Shown: positions 1-12,344, counted from the first letter of the stretch. The stretch: 64,000 nucleotides of DNA from Eucommia ulmoides (GCA_016647705.1 CM028339.1:17812803-17876802); one strand, 5' to 3'. Notes: generated by a model not told the origin, from the letters alone. Translations and numbers: made by a program.

Positions 1-426
1 TTCAATGGCCGAGGCCGGTTGGCTATCATTTGAATTGTTTGGTGGAGCAACGACCCTCTCCGGGTGAATGAGGATCTGCGGGGCGGCGGGGGCCGAGCCC
101 TCTGGCGAGGCCTGATAGACATGCCCCTGGATGGGATATGTCGGAGCTCCATAGGCGAAAGGATGAGGGCCCATCTGAGGTCCATAGTAGACCGGTACTG
201 TAAAGTTCGGGCCGACGTGGTTCGGATTCGGCCCTGAGTTCTCCATCCCAATACTTGCAGGGTTTCTATTTGGGGATTCAATTACAGGAGTCCCGTTGGA
301 CGGAGGAATAGGCACCTCCTGAGGTCGGCTAAGTTCGTTAATCCTTTCTATCAACCTGTCAATAGTTTCCTGCATCTGAGCTATCTGGGTCGTTCGGGGA
401 GATTCGGGATTGCTTTCTGATGTCAT
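1..426 (-). CDS. Gag-like N-terminal coding region, partial at window edge
   Basis: An open frame of 142 codons starts at the ATG at 426-424 and runs off the left edge. It opens with MTSESNPESPRTTQIAQMQE, a short polar segment that could form a coiled coil (residues about 15-33). A long Pro/Gly/Asn/Tyr-rich low-complexity stretch follows, with PQMGPHPFAYGAP near its centre. This layout is usual for the N-terminus of Tat/Ogre Gag or ORF1 proteins; the capsid and zinc knuckle would lie further left. It lies 650 bp downstream of the PBS on the same strand. Gag and Ogre ORF1 cannot be told apart from this part alone. Confidence 0.65.
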   Translation of the reverse strand, partial: MTSESNPESPRTTQIAQMQETIDRLIERINELSRPQEVPIPPSNGTPVIESPNRNPASIGMENSGPNPNHVGPNFTVPVYYGPQMGPHPFAYGAPTYPIQGHVYQASPEGSAPAAPQILIHPERVVAPPNNSNDSQPASAIE

Positions 427-910
427 CCTGGAATGAGTTTGTGCTCGACTGCATGTAAAGATCGAATTTCGAAAGGGGGGAACTGGATTTGCTTTTCTGT
501 GACCAATTTTCTTTGTCTTGTCCTTTTCTTTTTCACCTACAAAAAAATCATTTTTTTAGTTCACGTGGGTCTTAGGTGGCCTTAAAGCCCTTTCTAATTC
601 GAAGATTTCAATTTCGATAACGACTAATTAAAACAAATAATGGTATATGAAAAATCTCTTTTTTTTTTTTTTTTTGTCGTTCCCTACCGATATTAAAAAC
701 TTTGAACTTGTTTGGTGTGCTTTTTGCTCTTTTTTTTTTTTTTTTTTTTTTTTTTAGGACTTCCCAAGACGTCATAAATCCATCAAGTACAAAAAACCCC
801 TTTCTCGTCTTGCATCATAGAATCCTGAGGGGATAATATGGATACAAGACAGTTTTGTTTTTGTCAGAGAATTTACAACGATATAAGGGCCTGAGAGAAA
901 ATAAGGAAAA

Positions 911-941
<31 letters not shown>

Positions 942-1078
942 TAAAATAAAAAATAAATGATATATAAAAAAAATCACAACTTATTTACTGAATTGAGGGA
1001 AAAAATAAAATAAAATTTAACATTCGGACTTTAGATTAGTTGGACTTATTCAGACATATTGGGCTCGACCCTCTGTGG
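427..1078 (-). other. Leader between PBS and Gag-like start
   Basis: Non-coding leader of the Ogre/Tat element. It holds poly-T runs near 658-676 and 729-756 and a (TA)n run near 919-942. No other frame of note was seen. Confidence 0.6.
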
Positions 1079-1096
1079 TCCCCAGTGGAGTCGCCA
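1079..1096 (-). other. Primer-binding site, tRNA-Arg type
   Basis: The minus strand reads TGGCGACTCCACTGGGGA, starting two bases after the LTR end (CA at 1100-1099). From memory this matches the 3' end of plant tRNA-Arg used by Ogre-type elements. It fixes the element's orientation as minus. Confidence 0.8.
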
Positions 1097-1534
1097 GCTG
1101 AACGTGCTCCGATTTTCCAGAGAAAATCAAAAATATAGATATATGCTTGGCGCTGGTAAAATGAGAAGGGTTTCTAAAAACGTCGATTTTCTCATTAAAT
1201 TATACTTAAACCTGTTTTAGAAAAAAAAAAAAAAAAAAGTCGCCACCTAGCATTGGGTTTAAATGATGTGCTAGGTCACCATATTTTTCTTTTTTGAAAA
1301 TAATTTTAAAAAAAATGGCTTAAGTAAAAATTTGACTCCGAAAATAATATGGTCTGATCAGAGATTCGTTTAAAGAGTTCGGGGGTCAATTACACTCGGG
1401 GAAGGTGTCAAGCACCCCAAGACGGCCGTCCAAAGACGGTACCTTATCCGATTAAGTCCAATTAAAATTTAAATCCGAATGTTTTTATTTTATTTTGAAA
1501 TCCTCCTCATATACACACATACACATACACACAC

Positions 1535-2641
1535 ATTGAGGGAAGTGATCTCCCTTTTAAACCTAGACCGTTCTGATGGAAGGTTGGGAATTTTTCCACC
1601 TCATCTTGTTAGCACATTATATTCAATACGAGTTAAAGAAACACACGCACACACACATCGAGGGGAGTAATTCCCTTCTAAATTTAAACCGTTCAAATTG
1701 AAGGTTGGAAATTTTCCACCTTATCTTGTCAACACATTATATTTAATACGAGTTAAAGAAAACACACGCCCACACACGCACGCACACATCGAGGGGAGTA
1801 ATTCCCTTCTAAATTTAAACCGTTCAAATAGAAGGTTGGAAATTTTCCACCTTATCCTGTTAGCACATTATATTTAATACAAATTAAATAAAACACACAC
1901 ACACCCGCACACACGCATTCGAGAGGAGTAATTCCCTTCTAAATTTAAAACCGTTCAAATGGAAGGTTGGGAATTTTCCACCTTATCTTGTTAGCACATT
2001 ATATTTAATACAAATTAAATAAAACACACGCACACCCGCATCGAGGGGAGTAATTCCCTTCTAAATTTAAACCGTTCAAATTGAAGGTTGAGAATTTTCC
2101 ACCTTATCCTGTTAGCACACTATATTTAATACAAATTAAATAAAACACCCGCACACACGCATCGAGGGGAGTAATTCCCTTCTAAATTTAAACCGTTCAA
2201 ATTGAAGGTTGGGAATTTTCCACCTTATCTTGTTAGCACATTATATTTAATACAAATTAAATAAAACACACACACACCCGCACACACGCATCGAGGGGAG
2301 TAATTCCCTTCTAAATTTAAACCGTTCAAATTGAAGGTTGAGAATTTTCCACCTTATCTTGTTAGCACATTATATTTAATACAAATTAAATAAAACACAC
2401 GCACACCCACATCGATGGGAGTAATTCCCTTCTAAATTTAAACCGTTCAAATGGAAGGTTGGGAATTTTCCACCTTATCTTATTAGCACATTATATTTAA
2501 TACAAATTAAATAAAACACCCGCACACACGCATCGAGTGGAGTAATTCCCATCTAAATTTAAACCGTTCAAATGGAAGGTTGGGAATTTTCCACCGTATC
2601 TTGTTAGCACATTATATTTAATACAAATTAAATAAAACACC

Positions 2642-2674
<33 letters not shown>

Positions 2675-2745
2675 CTCAAGGGAGTAATTTCATTCGAAAC
2701 TTAAATCGTTCTAATGGAAGGTTAGAAGTTTTCCACCTCGTATTA
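1535..2745. repeat. Minisatellite of ~120-130 bp units inside the Ogre LTR
   Basis: Ten tandem copies start near 1535, 1657, 1788, 1917, 2039, 2161, 2290, 2411, 2532 and 2674 (the last partial). Each has a conserved core (ATCGAGGGGAGTAATTCCC, then AAATTTAAACCGTTCAAA, then AAGGTTGGGAATTTTCCACC) and a variable (CA)n tail. Period changes come mainly from the CA tail, which reaches a pure CA run near 2646-2671. Confidence 0.95.
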
Positions 2746-3105
2746 AAAAAAAATAATAAATAAATAAATAAATAAAAATAAATAAATAAATAAATAAAAT
2801 TTTTAAAAAAAAATAAATAAATAAATAAATAAATAATAAAAGAAAAAAAAAATCTAATTTACAAAAAAAAAATAAAAAATTAGTATAATAACAATTTATT
2901 TAAAAAAATAAGAGTAAGATTTACAACAGATGAAAATTTACCACCTTCTTGGAGATTTTTCTTCTTCAAAATTACAATAAAACGAAAATAATATTATTTT
3001 CTTCAAAATTTCTCTCCAGATTTCATCTCTCCCTTACAAAAAAATATCTCCCAAAAAAATTTCTCTGGCCAAAAACCCCCCCTCCATTGTGTTGTGAGGC
3101 TTCTT

Positions 3106-3115
3106 CTATTTATAG
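3106..3115 (-). promoter_or_regulatory. TATA box of the Ogre LTR
   Basis: The minus strand reads CTATAAATAG, about 560 bp into the LTR from its 5' end at 3668, a plausible position for the U3/R promoter. Confidence 0.55.
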
Positions 3116-3173
3116 AAAATTTTCGATCGTAAACCTCCGACAAAACGCAGGGAAAAGGTAGGAAAAAAGGGGG

Positions 3174-3297
3174 TGGGTGCACCGAAATTGCACCCACCCC
3201 CTTTTGGGTGCACCGAAATCGGTGCACCCAAACAAAAGGAGGGGACACCTCTGCTGACCGCATGTGCGGCTAGCTTTAAAGCTGGCCGCACATGCGG
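3174..3297. repeat. GC-rich hairpins in the Ogre LTR
   Basis: GGGTGCACCGA-AA-TCGGTGCACCC (about 3204-3229) is a perfect inverted repeat. A second near-perfect stem pairs GCATGTGCGGC with GCCGCACATGC (about 3262-3297). Both lie in a GC-rich island unlike the surrounding AT-rich LTR. Confidence 0.75.
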
Positions 3298-3668
3298 CCA
3301 GCACACTGGTCGCACCAGCGACCAGTGTAACTGGTCACTGGTGCGGCCAGCTGGTCGCACGTGCGACCTTTGTGCAGCCCCCCACCCCCGTTCGGTCCAG
3401 GCCTCTCTCGTTCTCGTCTGTTTCTTGTCCATTTTGTTCCGAATTAACGCGTTTTTATTCCACTTTGAAAAATCTACAAATAAAATAAAATAAAAATAAA
3501 TCAGTTACTAATATTTAATTTACTTAAGAGATTAATAAAACTTAATTTAGTAGTATTAAACCACACAAATACGGTACAATCAAAACAAAATAAATAGGAA
3601 AATAAAATAAAGGTAACTATAAAATAAAGTATAATTTTTTGCGAGGAGGTCAAAATGCCGTGTCTACA

Positions 3669-3876
3669 ATAGTATAATTAGTTAATTAACTTAGTAATAG
3701 TATATTTAATTATAAACTTCATTTTTTATTGCCTAGATAAAATTAGGTTATGATAATTACGGTACTCAACAACAATCTCAACCAATCTCCGTGGACACGA
3801 CAACCCTTACTCTCCCTATCTATACTAAAACTTGACCTGTTTCCGGTGAAAGTGGCGACATAATATTCTGCCACCA
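3669..3876 (+). repeat. 3' portion of the Athila-type 5' LTR
   Basis: It matches the end of the 3' LTR (about 24095-24301) and of the solo LTR (to 18735). Shared blocks include TAATTACGGTACTCAACAA and the final TTCYGCCACCA. Its left end is cut by the Ogre insertion. Confidence 0.85.
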
Positions 3877-3882
3877 AATTTT

Positions 3883-3897
3883 TGGCGCCGTTGCTGG
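3883..3897 (+). other. Primer-binding site, tRNA-Asp type
   Basis: TGGCGCCGTTGCTGG lies six bases after the LTR end. TGGCGCCGTTGCC is the usual tRNA-Asp-complementary PBS of Athila elements. Confidence 0.8.
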
Positions 3898-4020
3898 AAG
3901 TGTGTTTTAAATTATTGTTGATATTATAAGTAAATGACCTAATTTTAATTTAAGCATTTCTTTTGTGTACATTTTTTTGTTTGTAGTTTTGTTTTTATTT
4001 TCCCTGCAGGGTATTTGGAG

Positions 4021-4656
4021 ATGTTAGATCAACAGGTACTTATGCAATTCTTTCAACAAGATTCCAAGCCGTTTTATTGTGCTTGGGATCGTTACAACGA
4101 GCTGCTATTCTGATTTTCAAATCATCGTTTCATAAGGGAGTGTCAACTATTGAACTTCCTCGATGGGTTACTAGCCGCAACAAGAAATTGGGTTGAAAGA
4201 AAAAATGGTACCACCACTTTCGACCAATTAACCACGGATGAAGCCTATCGGTTGTTGGAAGACATGACCGAGTTTGATTTTCAGTATTGGAATTATTCAC
4301 CAAGTTATCAAAGTTTGAGGGATAGTTTCACCGCTTTAGAGCCATGGATTGACACCCAAGACCAAAATGTGGAGTCTTCCCCTACCCTGGAAAAGATATT
4401 TGCTACAGTTATGGGGGAGACTCAGACTTTTTGGAAGGAGACGAATGATAAGATCAACGAGCATGAGGATCGTCTCGACAATATTGAGATAGTCTGCGCC
4501 GAAATAGATGCGACCGTAACGTCTTTTCAGATGCAAATCGATCATCTTCTTTGCTACATTGAGGCTGAGTCAGATGTGGTGGCACTAAGAGATTCACAAA
4601 TCACATCCGAATATGAAAGCCACCGTGAGGAACTGAATGCAAACGGAAGGCACTTG
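4021..4656 (+). pseudogene. Athila-type Gag fossil, upstream part
   Basis: Sequence typical of Athila Gag: a FYCAWDRYNELL segment (family: YEAWERFKELLRRCP), NFLDGLLAATRNWV, then TTDEAYRLLEDM (family: PEEAYELLEEMA). The family's role is to package element RNA in virus-like particles. The reading runs up to the hAT insertion and resumes beyond it. It is broken; a 198-codon open stretch at 4150-4746 extends artificially into the hAT end. Confidence 0.7.
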
Positions 4657-4926
4657 GGTGAGATTAAGGCTGGCAATTCGTGTAACAGGTCGTGTAACAG
4701 ATCATTACACGATAACACGATAAGAGCAAACACGAACACGACATGATAAGTATATCGTATCAGACTACCCAAACACGAACACGACACAAAAATTATCGTG
4801 TCAACACTACACGACACGATAATTTTTCTTGTCCCACGAAAACACGAAATTTGTTAGGTAAATACAACACGATAAGATTATCTGATATATTTTTATTACA
4901 CGTTAACTTACCCATTACACGTTACC

Positions 4927-5389
4927 TGTCACACCCCACCCCGGACACCCGTCACTTGTGGGGCCGGCGTGATGTCGACACGACATTACCCAGGCGATAA
5001 ACCAACTAGAAAGTGATGGTATGCATTCATAATTATACAAATAATCAAAATACAAGTCATAAACATCTTTCCAAGCTAGAGACACACCCGTCCCTAAAAT
5101 CCCTTCTAGAACAGCAAAATGAAAAAAAAAAAAAAAAAACAAAAAAAAACGATGAACCTTTCCTAGGTTCGCCTCAGGCAGTACTTCCCGAAAATTTTAA
5201 TTCCTTGCTATACCATCGACGGACTCTACCCCGTGCCAGTAGGGGACCGATTCCTAGCCATTTCACCTGCGAGTATACTACCTTCTCAATAAAATCATTC
5301 TTAATTAATAATAATAATAACTTCTAGATAACACAACATTTACACATGGATTCAGCATAAGCACCATATATGCAGTAAAAAAAATGTAG

Positions 5390-5422
<33 letters not shown>

Positions 5423-7530
5423 TTTCATTTTTAAAACCATGCAGTATAAATATCATATCAATCGCCTTAAATAAATAATAAATCATCCAATATAAACAAA
5501 ACATCACACCTCCACCACAACACACACTGGCTAGCCATGGTGATCGTTTTAACCTCACAATCGGGAGTTTGCAACGGTACCGTACCATCCGTAGGATATG
5601 CCTCCCTACGAACACCCATCACTCTGCCGAAGCAGATAATCACTGCGCAGTATAACGTCTAACATCACTCCGCCGAAGTGGATCACATCACTCCGCCGAA
5701 GCGGATCAACATTACTCAATAATAGTGTCTAATCCCCACATAATTTTTCTAAACGCTTCTAATTTAAATACAACTAGTTTTCATTATATATATATATATA
5801 TATATATATATGCAAATAATTCGGCGAGAAGACAGTAAACTCACCTCGTTTCTGGCGCTACTAAAACTTCACTGTCCAAAGCTTACTGAGGTGTTGGCGT
5901 CTGCGAACCTAGAAATGATAGGGTCTAAGTTAATATTTCATATAAAATCACCTAGTCATGTAAGGTAGGCTCTAAGTTCCGCATTTTCCATTCCCCATAT
6001 TTTATCTACGAGATTTGTTATTATTCTTAATAATTTTGTTTCATTATTTATTACATAAGAAATCCCGTAATATGAACGATCTCAATTTATCACTCTGGTT
6101 ATAAAGATTTTAGGCTAGGATTGAATTTTAACAAAACTAGAATAAATTTAACGGCAAACGAGATCATTTCCAAGTTATTCACGGGCTGCGAAAAGGGTTT
6201 TCATTTGAAGTGGAATTTTTCCCTATTTGTGGGGTCAGATGTGCAATTTTCCCCTCTTTTTTTTTCCCTGTTTTCGGTTCTGCCCAGCCCCGACGGCGGT
6301 CTCTCCCTCTCTCTACCGTTGCCGACCGCCGGTGGCTCCCCCTCCTTGCCGACTCGCCGGTCAACCTCCGCACCACCCATACACCCCTCCGACACCACTT
6401 CCGGTTGTCTCGCCAGCTCCACCGCACACCCACAATTACTGTTCACTCACCGTCACACCCTGCAACACACACACACCCCCCCATGCATGCGACTACGTTT
6501 GCATGCCACTACCGACGGCACGCCATGGGACCAATGACCCCTGCCGTCGGAGACCCACACGCACAGTGACACACCGCAGCCGCAACCACTCACGCCACCG
6601 CCACCGCCGTGATCGTCTTCTCTCTCTTTTCCTCTCCGTCTCGGCTTTTCTTTTTTTTTTTTCTTTTTGCAATATATATTTCACACACATGCACACTCGC
6701 ACACAGTAGCCAGAAAATCCGAACACACACGCAACCCACATGCAGCCGAAAAACGAAAAACGAGCACACCGCCGGAAACTTATCAACCCAGCTCGTTACG
6801 CTCATGCATGCATACATCTATCAATTAATTGAAGAAATACATATAAATACTCACCTTTCCGACGATCGTTGATGGTCGAACGGCGATCCACAACTCCGCT
6901 CACCGGCGACGCTAACACGCACACTTCCACTCCGTCGACGAGCCACGCCACCGGACACACCAATCTCTCTCTCTCTCTCTCTCTCCCTCCCTGGAATCGT
7001 TTACACTGCCCACACGACCACACTACCGGAGGAATATCGATTCAAGAAAAACCGACGACCCCTCCGCTCCGGTTCTCTCTCTCTCTAGAATTTTCGAATT
7101 TTCCTTCCTTTTCCGATTTCCTCACTTCGGCGCAAATAGGAGGGTTTTTAATGAATGAAATTAGTGGCTAAACAAATTCTGAGCTTGCCACGTCGTCCCT
7201 CGATCTCCCCTCCTTGGCTGGTGAATCGCTGTCCGTTTGTCGTGTGGGTATCGACGTTTGTATATAAAAAAATAAAAAAAAAAAGTTTAAATTACACTTT
7301 CCTCCCCTCATTTTCTTTAGGATTCTTATTTTGATAAGTTTAAGTTTTAAAAGTTTTGATTCCCAATTGCCAATTCCAAATCTCAAGTTTAAATTTTTGT
7401 GTTCTTAAATTCCCAATTTAACCCCCAACTTTTGATTTGAGTTTTTATCGATAAAATTTTTACCCTAAAATTCTCTAACGTTCTATAATGCGACTAATTA
7501 TGGCGTACGTCTTATAACTTAGGTTTTATA
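4927..7530. repeat. Solo LTR (family unassigned) inside the hAT
   Basis: It starts TGTCACACCCCACCCCGGAC and ends GGTTTTATA, flanked by the 5-bp repeat TTACC (4922-4926 and 7531-7535). At 2604 bp, with no internal domain, it is best read as a solo LTR of a large gypsy element. It carries CACTCCGCCGAAG tandem repeats (about 5615-5712), (TA)n runs near 5394 and 5789, a C-rich stretch (about 6240-7130) and a CT run near 6963. Open frames at 6121-6709 are low-complexity products of the C-rich region. Orientation is uncertain. Confidence 0.7.
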
Positions 7531-7786
7531 TTACCAACCTGTTAAGTTGACAACATGTTAACAAAATTTATTTACAAAAAAAAATTATAATATTGGATAA
7601 TTTGGGGGTATAAAAATAATTTATTAAATTAACGGGTAACCTATTAGGTCTCAGGTTATCGTGTAACCTGAATACATAAATTTATTATCATGTCTTATTG
7701 TCTAACCTATCGGCTTATCAGGTCAACCTGATAACCTGCACTATTTTTTATCGTGCTATTGGATCTGACACGATAACGACCCAATA

Positions 7787-10037
7787 TGATGGCCCAAGAA
7801 TTACCCAAGAGATGGGTGAATTGGGTTTTGCCAAATAATTCGTTATTTAAAATCTACTCAATGTAAACTAAGTGTTAATGTGATTAAGTGCACAACGGAT
7901 ATCCAAACAAGAGTAATAATCACAAACACAAATATATGCAAAAATGTAAAGAGTAGAGTTAGAGAGATTGACACCGGTATTTTATAGTGGTTTGGCAAAC
8001 ACCCTTTGCCTAGTCCACTCCCCCGAAATCCTTCGAGAATTTCATTATCTTTGATCTTCTTACGGGTAAAGAACAAACCGTTTAAGTCGTCACTTGAGAA
8101 GTACGTATCCCAAGTCTTTACAATATAGAATGAATATATTCACTCACAAATTTCTCATCTTGAGTAAAACCCTTACTCAAAATTTACAATGAAAATCTCA
8201 CCGTCTCACAAAATAGAGTTTCAACACTCACAAGATATAGAACTCAAGAATCTATGTGTGTGAAGTAAATACAACAAACACTCAAGAAATATGAATCAAG
8301 AAGAGTATAAGTGTTGTTGGACAGATTTTAGCTTGGAAGCCTTTGGTAGTATCACTTTGATCTTTGTAGTTCACTTGATTGATACTTTGATAGTTTAATT
8401 TCCTTCAACAATCTTCTCTCGTTTTATAGTTGTAGAGAATGTAGGAGGATATGTCATTTAAAAAACTTGAAAGCAAATGATCGTTTGGAAATTTTCTTCA
8501 AATTTCAACATTCAAATTGCATAGGCTCCTCTTTATTATCTCTGCAGATTTGTCAAGATTCTTTTTCCTTTTTCAAACCTTATTTAATACTTAGATAGTA
8601 TAATTAAATGCAAAGGACCCATGGTTCATTCATGTCTTTGAGGTAGTGGAAAATTACAGCCATATATCACATATACAATGTGTATAATTGAGTATGAATG
8701 ATAATGATGATTGTAGACAAAACATGATAGAGTTGTTCAAAGTTGGATATGAATCATTGAATGTTAGGCTCCTCAACTTTGAAATATGCATCAAGTTTAT
8801 TCAAGATAAGATGTCTTTCACTTTTGTGGAAGACAAGGTATCTGCTTACATTAATTGAATTACCCTACCACTAAGTCAAAATAATATCTTTATATTCCCA
8901 CTTGGTTGTCTTGACAAATTCAAGATTTATACTTGTGTATTTATATAATTATGAATTTGATCATTCATATAAATAATGTATAATGTATATCATACAATTA
9001 TACAATCCAATTAAGCACATACAAGCATTTAAAACATTTAAACACTTAGAATTCATTTAGCATGATAAAAACAGAATTTTCATACCATTTTAGCCAATTT
9101 GTCAATTAATCATAGATGTAATCATAAACATATCAATTGATCATGCATATATCATGTAGATATGTTAAACTACATCCCATGACATGATTTGAACGTTCCG
9201 AACAAAATATGATATGCAAATCCAAAATTGAGTTCATAACAAAATTCTGTATTTTGAGTTCTAAAATGTTTCAAGATATTTTGATCATTTTCTTTTTAAT
9301 TCAACATTATATTGATCAAATTGAATTATGAAAACGTGTTATATAATCATTATAAGGCATATAAATCATCATACATTAATTAGAACAAGCATACGACGCT
9401 AAAACGTGAAGCCAAAAATAGAGCAGGAGAGAGAAAGCATTCTGCTCGGAAGTAGTCGACTACTTCCAACATAAGTAGTCGACTACTTATGCTACAATTC
9501 CTGTAGCATGACATTTTCGTCCGTTTTGGATTTTTTGTCTTAGTTTATGATCGTTTATCATTATAAACACTTTATAAAGCATGTAACAATTATTATCATG
9601 ATGTTTATATGATTCAAAAACTCAATGATTATATTAAGTACATAAAATTTCAATTTCGCATAATTATGATCAATAGGTGTTTTTTTCGATATAGCATGTA
9701 ATGATCAAACGCATATTTTACATTGTGATATATAAGTATATTGGACATGATAAGACCAATATATCACAATTTCGAACACATACGGTGTGTGTGTTTGTCC
9801 TATAGAGTTCTAAGTTCAATATACTGCGAGTATTGTCGAAATGAAAAATTGCTTTAATGTAAATCGTACTTTTTTATACCTTTTCGACTGGATTTTGCTT
9901 TCATGATATGTTTTGATAGTGTTTGGATATTCTATATTCAAAATCATCGTTAGTATATTTAAAACGTCAAATGTGTGTGTTATCGTCAAAATCACTTTAA
10001 TCTGAGAATCCTATGATTGAAACCACTTAGGCTAACA
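7787..10037 (-). repeat. 3' LTR of the Sirevirus-like element
   Basis: 2251 bp, plus strand TGATGGCCCAAG...GGCTAACA, matching 18830-21061 throughout. It carries two adjacent perfect palindromes on the core AAGTAGTCGACTACTT (9448-9467 and 9470-9491). Confidence 0.92.
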
Positions 10038-10040
10038 ATA

Positions 10041-10056
10041 TCTTCCTTTTTTATGA
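10041..10056 (-). other. Polypurine tract before the 3' LTR
   Basis: The minus strand reads CATAAAAAAGGAAGAT just before the 3' LTR, as expected for the plus-strand primer site. Confidence 0.5.
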
Positions 10057-10434
10057 TGACAACTCATTTAATGTTTTAATAGCAATAAATAATTTACTAT
10101 CTTTCCCTGAGAATGAGATTAGTTTTGAAATGATTTTATCAATAAAGTTCAAATTTTCATTCTCTCAAGGTTAGTGTAGTTTATAACATAATAGCCATAA
10201 ATAACATAATTATAGTCATAGTCATAATAACCATATATAATAATAGTCATAGTTATAATAACCATACATAATCATAGTTATAAAGAACACAAGATCGAAA
10301 TGCAAACATAACTAGTACCAAATCTCTAACACCAAATTTATAACATCAAACCTAACTATTACCTAACTAGTACCAAATCTCTAACATCAAATCTAGTTTT
10401 CTACCCCTTTGTCACATAAAAAAAGAATGTAAAA

Positions 10435-11735
10435 CTAGTCTTGAGGAGGTGGAGGTGGATAGTGTATGTAGTAATAATTAGTGAACTGAGTGAGGGATCT
10501 TATGAGAGTATCAAACCGCTCATCCACATGATGTGCAAGGGTGTCAAAACGATTCGAAAGATCATCCATTCTCCCTTCAAAACGATTAGTCATATCATCC
10601 ATTCTCCCTTCAAACATTGTGCTCATGTTGTCCATACGAGTAACAAGATCATTATAGTTGAAGTTCGGAGCATTGGAACCTTCTCCAACTTCAAAAGTCG
10701 AAGTTCCACCGGTTTGAGGTGGTACGTCCTCCATTTCGTCATCTCTCTCTTCTTCTTCTTCTTTTTCTTCTTCTTCTTCTTATTCCACATTTTCAGCATC
10801 TCCTTGATAAGCATCAGCATGCCTTATTTCCACCGGAACATTTGTGAGTGCAAAACCAATAACTTCGTGATCGACTTGTCTATTCCTTTTTTGAAAACGA
10901 CCATTGACAAATTGATAATCCATTTTCAACACCGTTGAACGGTTCAGAATTTCATGACGAGTAATGATAGAAGATAGAATTTCATTTTGGAGCGGGACGT
11001 GGAAATGATTGAAAATGGCGGTGATAAAGATTCCATAAGGCAAAAAGCCTTTGGTTTTGTTCTTTTGAGCCAACATATACTTTCCGATGATAAATGCAAG
11101 ATCAATGTTAGTGTTGTCAAGAAAGCTCTTTAAAAGGAAAAGATCGAAGAAAGTAATATGAGATCTATTTCTGGCTCTAGGCACAATGGAGTAGTTGATT
11201 ATAGAGTGAATCAAACGAAATTCAAGTGGTAAATCGGCTACGGAATTACGATTACTGGGACGAAAATGTGGTCCATAAAGAGTAGCCAAGACATTTCATT
11301 GATTGAAATTCAAGTGGATTGACAACCAATTGTTATTGATCTTGGGTTTAATCTCTCATCTAAGTAGATAAAATATATTACCAAGAAGGCTATTACCAAA
11401 AGAGATTTCAACACCATTTACATAGGAGGCGTAAACACCACGTTCATAAACAAGATTCGCATAGAAAATTTGAACAAGAACGGAATATAGTGGTGATAAA
11501 ATACCAACAAAATAATCTCAACCGGCATGATTCAAATAGGTACGAGTATGACGATTGTGATTTGAAAGAGATTCAAAATCAACAAGACAACCGGGGATTA
11601 CCTTACGGTGAGAGAAATCAAAGCGGAATTGTTCCTCATGTTTGGGACGTGAGAAATGATAATTGTCAAATGGAATAATCGGAGGCTGCCTCTTGTTCCT
11701 GATTTCTCATTGATCTCCTTGGTGCCATTGCTTGA
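10435..11735 (-). pseudogene. Env-like region of the Sirevirus-like element
   Basis: Minus-strand coding-like sequence between pol and the 3' LTR. The N-terminal part (near 11700) reads like RRSMRNQEQEAAS. The middle (10780-11289, 169 codons open) contains RPSNRNSVADLPLEFRLIHS and FFDLFLLKSFLDNTNIDLAFI. An acidic/Glu-rich run follows, then a C-terminal part with repeated MDDMTNRFEGRMDD heptad-like units and a PPPPPQ tail (10435-10734). The layout matches the 'putative plant transposon protein' found as the third ORF of Sireviruses and Athila. The role is unknown; the env label is by position. Broken fossil. Confidence 0.65.
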
Positions 11736-12344
11736 ATTTATCAAGAACACAAGAATTCAACCTAGGGTTTGGACAATTTCTCAATCACTCTCAAGAATTA
11801 TCAAGGTTGACCTCTTCTTTAAGGGTAGGAATGAAGTGATGTGAGAATACTTGTTTATATAGGTAAGAAATTCAGATGAAATAGACCCTAACCCTTAAGA
11901 TTTGCAATAAATTCGAACACACTGTTTTTCACCCGTCAGGATAAGTAGTCGACTACTTATCCGGAAAGTAGTCAACTACTTCTGTTGTAACATTTTCAGC
12001 AGGTAGTCGGCTTGATCCATTTTTGTTTTATGCTCTAATTGGATTGATTTTTTCAATATTTAGCCTTTGTATGGTTTTTTGAAGTATATATCAATCCTAA
12101 TTAATTTAGAATTGATCAATATTACTCATAACTAAATTTTGTTTTTGCCTCAGGGATTCAAGTCTGTCAAAATTAGATTTTTTATCACTTTGACGAACAT
12201 AGTGTTGAAATCATTTTAAAAACATTTTAAACACATCAAAAATATATATCAATGAAAAACCATTTTAAATATTTTAAATCAAGATTGAAGTATTTTTTGA
12301 CAATTTATAGCATATTTACTCTCAAGTAGAAATTTTGAAAATTT

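Larger units (their letters stand above)
1..3668 (-). mobile_element. Ogre/Tat-type Ty3/gypsy retrotransposon, 5' part only
   Basis: The 5' end of a gypsy element read on the minus strand: LTR at 1099-3668, primer-binding site at 1079-1096, an untranslated leader with long A/T runs (427-1078), then the start of a Gag-like frame leaving the window at position 1. The LTR begins on the minus strand with TGTAGACACGGCATTTTGACC and the PBS is of tRNA-Arg type, a combination I associate with the Ogre branch of Tat. It sits inside the 5' LTR of the Athila-type element, whose sequence resumes at 3669; the TSD should be ATAGT (3669-3673), with its partner outside the window. The rest of the element cannot be judged. 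Confidence 0.8.
1099..3668 (-). repeat. 5' LTR of the Ogre/Tat element
   Basis: A 2570-bp LTR bounded by TG/CA (minus strand TGTAGACACGG...GTTCA). It carries a ten-copy minisatellite (1535-2745), an A-rich AAAT-repeat stretch (about 2745-2860), a TATA box (3106-3115) and GC-rich hairpins (3174-3297). The mate LTR lies outside the window, so its age cannot be estimated. Confidence 0.8.

Noticed and set aside
1535-2745. CRISPR-like array of regular repeats
   Set aside because: The whole unit repeats in tandem, including the parts that would be spacers; it is a minisatellite inside an LTR.
4150-4746. 198-codon open frame as a host gene
   Set aside because: It reads Athila-type Gag features and then runs into the hAT terminal sequence.
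6121-6709. Overlapping open frames of 97-160 codons
   Set aside because: Proline/His/Thr-rich products of a C-rich low-complexity tract in a solo LTR; no family features.
10441-10938. 165-codon plus-strand frame
   Set aside because: It is the antisense shadow of the Sirevirus env-like region.
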